Part shown: piece after piece, positions 61,103-64,000 of the stretch | How the letters are laid out: each line of letters opens with the position of its first letter | Position numbering within the stretch: position 1 is the stretch's first letter | Assembly (NCBI RefSeq): GCF_000187585.1 | Contig: NZ_GL732463.1 | Coordinates: 25,512-89,511, forward strand | From: Streptococcus peroris ATCC 700780 | Lineage (GTDB): Bacteria > Bacillota > Bacilli > Lactobacillales > Streptococcaceae | Direction of reading: 5' to 3' | DNA: 64,000 nt | Translations under genes and position numbers: made by a program | The notes under the pieces: generated by a model | Database searches by the model: none | Seen by the model: only the letters and a program-made list of their open reading frames with translations | What the model was told of the DNA's origin: nothing

Positions 61103-63325
61103 AAATTAGATACATTATTTGAAAAATTTCTTTCTTTATTTAAAAAAGAAGAATCCGAAATTGAAGAAACAGAGATTGATGATGTTGAATATGAAGATAG
61201 TGAGTCTGGTAATTTACGACGTTCAAGAGCAGGACGCAAGAAAGGTGGTTCGGTTGGTCCTATTCGAAAATTCTGGCGCCGATATCATTTGACAAAAATC
61301 TTTTTGATTCTTGGGCTCAGTGCAAGCCTGTTTGTTGGAGTCTATTTATTTGCCCTAGCAAAATCGACAAATGTTACAGACTTACAAAACGCTTTAAAAA
61401 CTCGTACTCTGATTTTTGACAGAGAAGAAAAAGAGGCAGGAGCCCTGTCAGGGCAAAAAGGGACCTATGTCGAACTTCCTGAAATTAGTGAAGATTTGCA
61501 GAATGCTGTTATTGCGACAGAAGATAGAAGCTTCTATAAAAATAGTGGAATAAACTATGGCCGTTTTTTCCTAGCTATTCTAACAGGTGGTCGTTCAGGT
61601 GGTGGTTCTACAATTACTCAGCAGTTGGCAAAGAATGCCTATCTTTCACAAGATCAAACTGTGCAGAGAAAGGCCAAAGAATTCTTTCTTGCTTTAGAAT
61701 TAACCAAAAAATACAGTAAAAAAGAAATTCTAACCATGTATTTGAACAACGCCTACTTTGGAAATGGAGTTTGGGGTGTTGAAGATGCTAGTAAAAAGTA
61801 CTTTGGAGTTTCAGCTTCTCAATTAACGCTTGATGAAGCCGCCACTTTAGCAGGTATGCTTAAAGGACCAGAGCTATACAACCCTTTGAATTCAATTGAA
61901 GGCTCTACTAATCGCAGGGATACTGTTTTGCAAAATATGGTAGCAGCTGGCTATATTGATAAGAATAAAGAAGCAGAAGCTGCGGGTGTTGATATGGCAT
62001 CTCAACTTCAGGATGCTTATGAAGGGAAAATTTCAGACTACCGTTATCCTTCCTATTTTGATGCAGTCGTTAATGAAGCAATTGAAAAGTATAATCTAAC
62101 TGAAGAAGAAATCGTTAATAACGGTTATCGAATTTATACGGAATTGGACCAAAATTACCAAGCTAATATGCAGGTCATCTATCAAAACACCTCTCTCTTT
62201 CCGACGGCAGAAGATGGAACTCATGCCGAGTCTGGTAGTGTAGCTTTGGAACCAAAAACAGGAGGAGTACGTGGAGTTGTTGGCCGTGTGGCAGGTGCTA
62301 ACAAACCTGGTTTCCGAAATTTCAACTATGCAACCCAATCCAAAAGAAGTCCAGGTTCCACTATTAAACCTTTAGTTGTATACACACCAGCAGTCGAAGC
62401 AGGGTGGGCTTTAAATAAAGAGTTGGATAATCATACTATGGAATATGGGAACTATAAAGTTGACAACTACGCAGGAATTAAAACGTCACCAGAAGTTCCA
62501 ATGTATCAAGCTTTAGCTCAATCTTTAAACCTTCCTGCAGTAGCAACGGTCAAGCAACTTGGTATCGATAAGGCTTTTGAATCAGGCGAAAGATTTGGGC
62601 TTGACTTGGCAAATGTTGATCGTGTGTTAGGAGTAGCTCTGGGTGGTGGTGTGGAAACAAACCCGCTACAAATGGCACAGGCTTATGCAGCATTCGCAAA
62701 TGAAGGTTTGATGCCTGAAGCGCATTTTATTACTCGAATTGAAAATGCTAGTGGGCAAGTAATTGCTACCCATAAAAATTCTCAAAAACGAGTAATTGAC
62801 AAGTCAGTAGCTGACAAAATGACCAGTATGATGCTAGGAACTTTTACAAATGGTACAGGAGTTAGTTCTTCGCCTGATGGCTATGTTATGGCTGGGAAGA
62901 CTGGGACAACGGAAGCAGCATTTAATCCAGTGTATACAAGTGACCAATGGGTAATAGGGTATACGCCTGATGTAGTAATTAGCCATTGGCTTGGTTTCCC
63001 AACTACGGACGAGAACCATCATCTAGCAGGATCGACTTCGGATGGTGCGGCGCATATTTTTAGAAGTATGGCTGAAACACTTCTCCCCTATACCCCAGGA
63101 AGCACTTTTACTGTTGAAAATGCTTATAAGCAAAATGGTATTGCACCTAAAAATGTTCGAAATCAAGCAAATGAAAGAGGTAATACACAATCAAGTGATA
63201 ACATTGCTGACATTCGAGGCCGGGCTCAGAATCTCATCGATGAGGCGGGACGAGCAATTTCAGATGCTAAGATTAAAGAAAAAGCACAAACAATCTGGGA
63301 CACAATAGTAAACTTGTTCCAATAA
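61100..63325 (+). CDS. pbp2a: Penicillin-binding protein 2a (class A)
   Basis: Pbp2a (741 aa) is a bifunctional peptidoglycan synthase. A cytoplasmic N terminus of about 60 residues precedes one membrane helix (IFLILGLSASLFVGVYLFAL). The GT51 domain shows ATEDRSFYKNSGINYGRF and GGSTITQQLAKN. The transpeptidase domain has Ser420 in PGSTIKP, S475-L-N477, and KTGT at about 600-603. These motifs look wild type. Its closest recalled match is pneumococcal Pbp2a. It diverges from the rluD-like gene and ends at a terminator just before comX. Confidence 0.95.
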   Translation: MKLDTLFEKFLSLFKKEESEIEETEIDDVEYEDSESGNLRRSRAGRKKGGSVGPIRKFWRRYHLTKIFLILGLSASLFVGVYLFALAKSTNVTDLQNALKTRTLIFDREEKEAGALSGQKGTYVELPEISEDLQNAVIATEDRSFYKNSGINYGRFFLAILTGGRSGGGSTITQQLAKNAYLSQDQTVQRKAKEFFLALELTKKYSKKEILTMYLNNAYFGNGVWGVEDASKKYFGVSASQLTLDEAATLAGMLKGPELYNPLNSIEGSTNRRDTVLQNMVAAGYIDKNKEAEAAGVDMASQLQDAYEGKISDYRYPSYFDAVVNEAIEKYNLTEEEIVNNGYRIYTELDQNYQANMQVIYQNTSLFPTAEDGTHAESGSVALEPKTGGVRGVVGRVAGANKPGFRNFNYATQSKRSPGSTIKPLVVYTPAVEAGWALNKELDNHTMEYGNYKVDNYAGIKTSPEVPMYQALAQSLNLPAVATVKQLGIDKAFESGERFGLDLANVDRVLGVALGGGVETNPLQMAQAYAAFANEGLMPEAHFITRIENASGQVIATHKNSQKRVIDKSVADKMTSMMLGTFTNGTGVSSSPDGYVMAGKTGTTEAAFNPVYTSDQWVIGYTPDVVISHWLGFPTTDENHHLAGSTSDGAAHIFRSMAETLLPYTPGSTFTVENAYKQNGIAPKNVRNQANERGNTQSSDNIADIRGRAQNLIDEAGRAISDAKIKEKAQTIWDTIVNLFQ

Positions 63326-63338
63326 TCCTTATATGAAA

Positions 63339-63366
63339 TGGCAAGAATAATATCTTGCCGTTTTTT
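63339..63366 (+). terminator. Terminator after pbp2a
   Basis: GGCAAGA / TCTTGCC with a 6-base loop, followed by GTTTTTT. Confidence 0.9.
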
Positions 63367-63479
63367 GTATCCTGAAATGACTGAAAATGTATCTAAAAGG
63401 CATGTAACCATTCCAAAAGTTTGAGCTTAGATAAGTAAAACAACAAAATAAAAGTAAAGATCTCTACAATATATAACTC

Positions 63480-63488
63480 TGCTATACT
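63480..63488 (+). promoter_or_regulatory. Extended -10 of comX
   Basis: TGC-TATACT about 24 bp before the comX ATG. ComE-type direct repeats were not clearly recognised upstream. Confidence 0.55.
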
Positions 63489-63511
63489 GTATGTAGAAAA
63501 GGAGAGTAATG

Positions 63512-63988
63512 ATGTTAGAAAAAAGTTACCAAGAAGTAAAAGCTATCGTACACAAGTGTCGAAAAGAGTACTATCTTCATTTATGGGAAATAGAAGATTG
63601 GGATCAGGAAGGAATGATTTGTCTTCATGAATTATTGGAAAACTATCCAGAATTCAAGAAGAAAAAAGATAAACAATTCTATATCTACTTTAAAACAAAA
63701 TTCCGAAATCGAATTTTAGATGCTATTCGAAAGCAAGAAAGTCATAAAAGAAAATTGGATCGGCAAGTTTATGAAGAAGTGAGTGAGATTAGTCACCGGT
63801 TAGGTGAAGGGGGGCTATTGTTGGATGATTCCTACGCCCTCCAAGATATGCTGAAGAGCTATCAAGCTGGATTAGGAAAAGAGAAACTGGAGCATTTCGA
63901 GCGATTGTTAGCAGATGAACGCTTTAAAGGTAGAAAAGCAATGCTTAAAGAACTGCGATTTATTCTAAAAGATTTCGAACCAAAGTAG
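63512..63988 (+). CDS. comX: Competence-specific sigma factor ComX (SigX)
   Basis: ComX (158 aa) is the alternative sigma factor that directs late competence genes through the TACGAATA combox. It shows the ComX signatures CRKEYYLHLWEIEDWDQEGM, YFKTKFRNRILDAIRKQESH and EISHRLGEGGLLLDD. I chose ATG 63512 over 63509 on SD spacing. In pneumococcus two copies exist and are induced by phosphorylated ComE. Here it directly follows pbp2a; the rpmG-secE-nusG genes I recall between them in pneumococcus are absent. Confidence 0.93.
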   Translation: MLEKSYQEVKAIVHKCRKEYYLHLWEIEDWDQEGMICLHELLENYPEFKKKKDKQFYIYFKTKFRNRILDAIRKQESHKRKLDRQVYEEVSEISHRLGEGGLLLDDSYALQDMLKSYQAGLGKEKLEHFERLLADERFKGRKAMLKELRFILKDFEPK

Positions 63989-64000
63989 CAAAAACATTCC

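Overview
The window looks like core chromosome of a mitis-group Streptococcus (S. mitis / S. oralis / S. pneumoniae relatives). Evidence: low-GC sequence, choline-binding repeats in the first gene, a ComX competence sigma factor at the right edge, pneumococcal-type Pbp2a, AdhE, TrhO, MnmA/MnmG and NrdDG, and many extended -10 (TGnTATAAT) promoters. No rRNA, tRNA, CRISPR array, prophage or complete insertion sequence was recognised. From memory of pneumococcal gene order, it reads as several pneumococcal blocks joined in a different order, with pspA, the ascorbate (ula) genes and rpmG-secE-nusG absent from their usual neighbourhoods.

Layout. 1-6.4 kb: tail of a choline-binding protein, polA, a 0.5-kb gene-free stretch with two inverted DnaA-box pairs, a membrane-anchored acidic protein, trhO. 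6.5-8.9 kb: two tandem TM2-domain genes, a doubtful small ORF and a membrane protein. 9-12.1 kb (minus strand): a padR / DUF1700 / DUF4097 operon and an MFS transporter. 12.3-16.4 kb: GT2 glycosyltransferase, FlaA1-type dehydratase, two DUF805 genes. 16.5-19.6 kb: HAD phosphatase and serine dehydratase (sdaAB-sdaAA) on the minus strand, then a secreted LysM protein. 19.7-25.4 kb: a MITE-like repeat, mnmA, a NUDIX gene, mnmG, a 44-aa ORF, a GT-C-like membrane protein. 25.4-29.6 kb: the anaerobic ribonucleotide reductase operon (nrdD, 46-aa ORF, a GNAT gene broken by a nonsense codon, nrdG, P-loop kinase) behind an NrdR-like operator.

29.7-44.6 kb is the S10-spc-alpha ribosomal supercluster (rpsJ to rplQ, with secY, adk, infA, rpoA). 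Several of its intercistronic spacers are unusually long and rich in hairpins. 44.6-48.7 kb: ACT-domain and PFL proteins, a CiaR-box-driven small RNA gene (csRNA), then rnpA-yidC-khpB. 48.7-56.8 kb: a hypothetical gene, tkt, yajC, a low-molecular-weight phosphatase, a MORN protein, adhE with Rex-like and cre-like sites, and an RRNPP-like regulator. 56.9-64 kb: an ABC exporter pair, gap, a pseudouridine synthase divergent from pbp2a, and comX.

The most notable signals are regulatory. (1) A csRNA-type RNA at about 46307-46404, preceded by a perfect CiaR direct repeat, carries 13 nt perfectly complementary to the SD-to-AUG region of the first TM2 gene at 6503-6515; three other genes in the window are near matches. 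(2) polA, pbp2a and the rluD-like gene each have a -10 box exactly 6 nt before the ATG and no SD, which predicts leaderless mRNAs. (3) An NrdR-like pair lies in a long inverted repeat before nrdD. (4) An exact cre motif overlaps the padR promoter. (5) Inverted DnaA-box pairs lie 3' of polA. All of these come from reading the sequence by eye and need computational or experimental checks.
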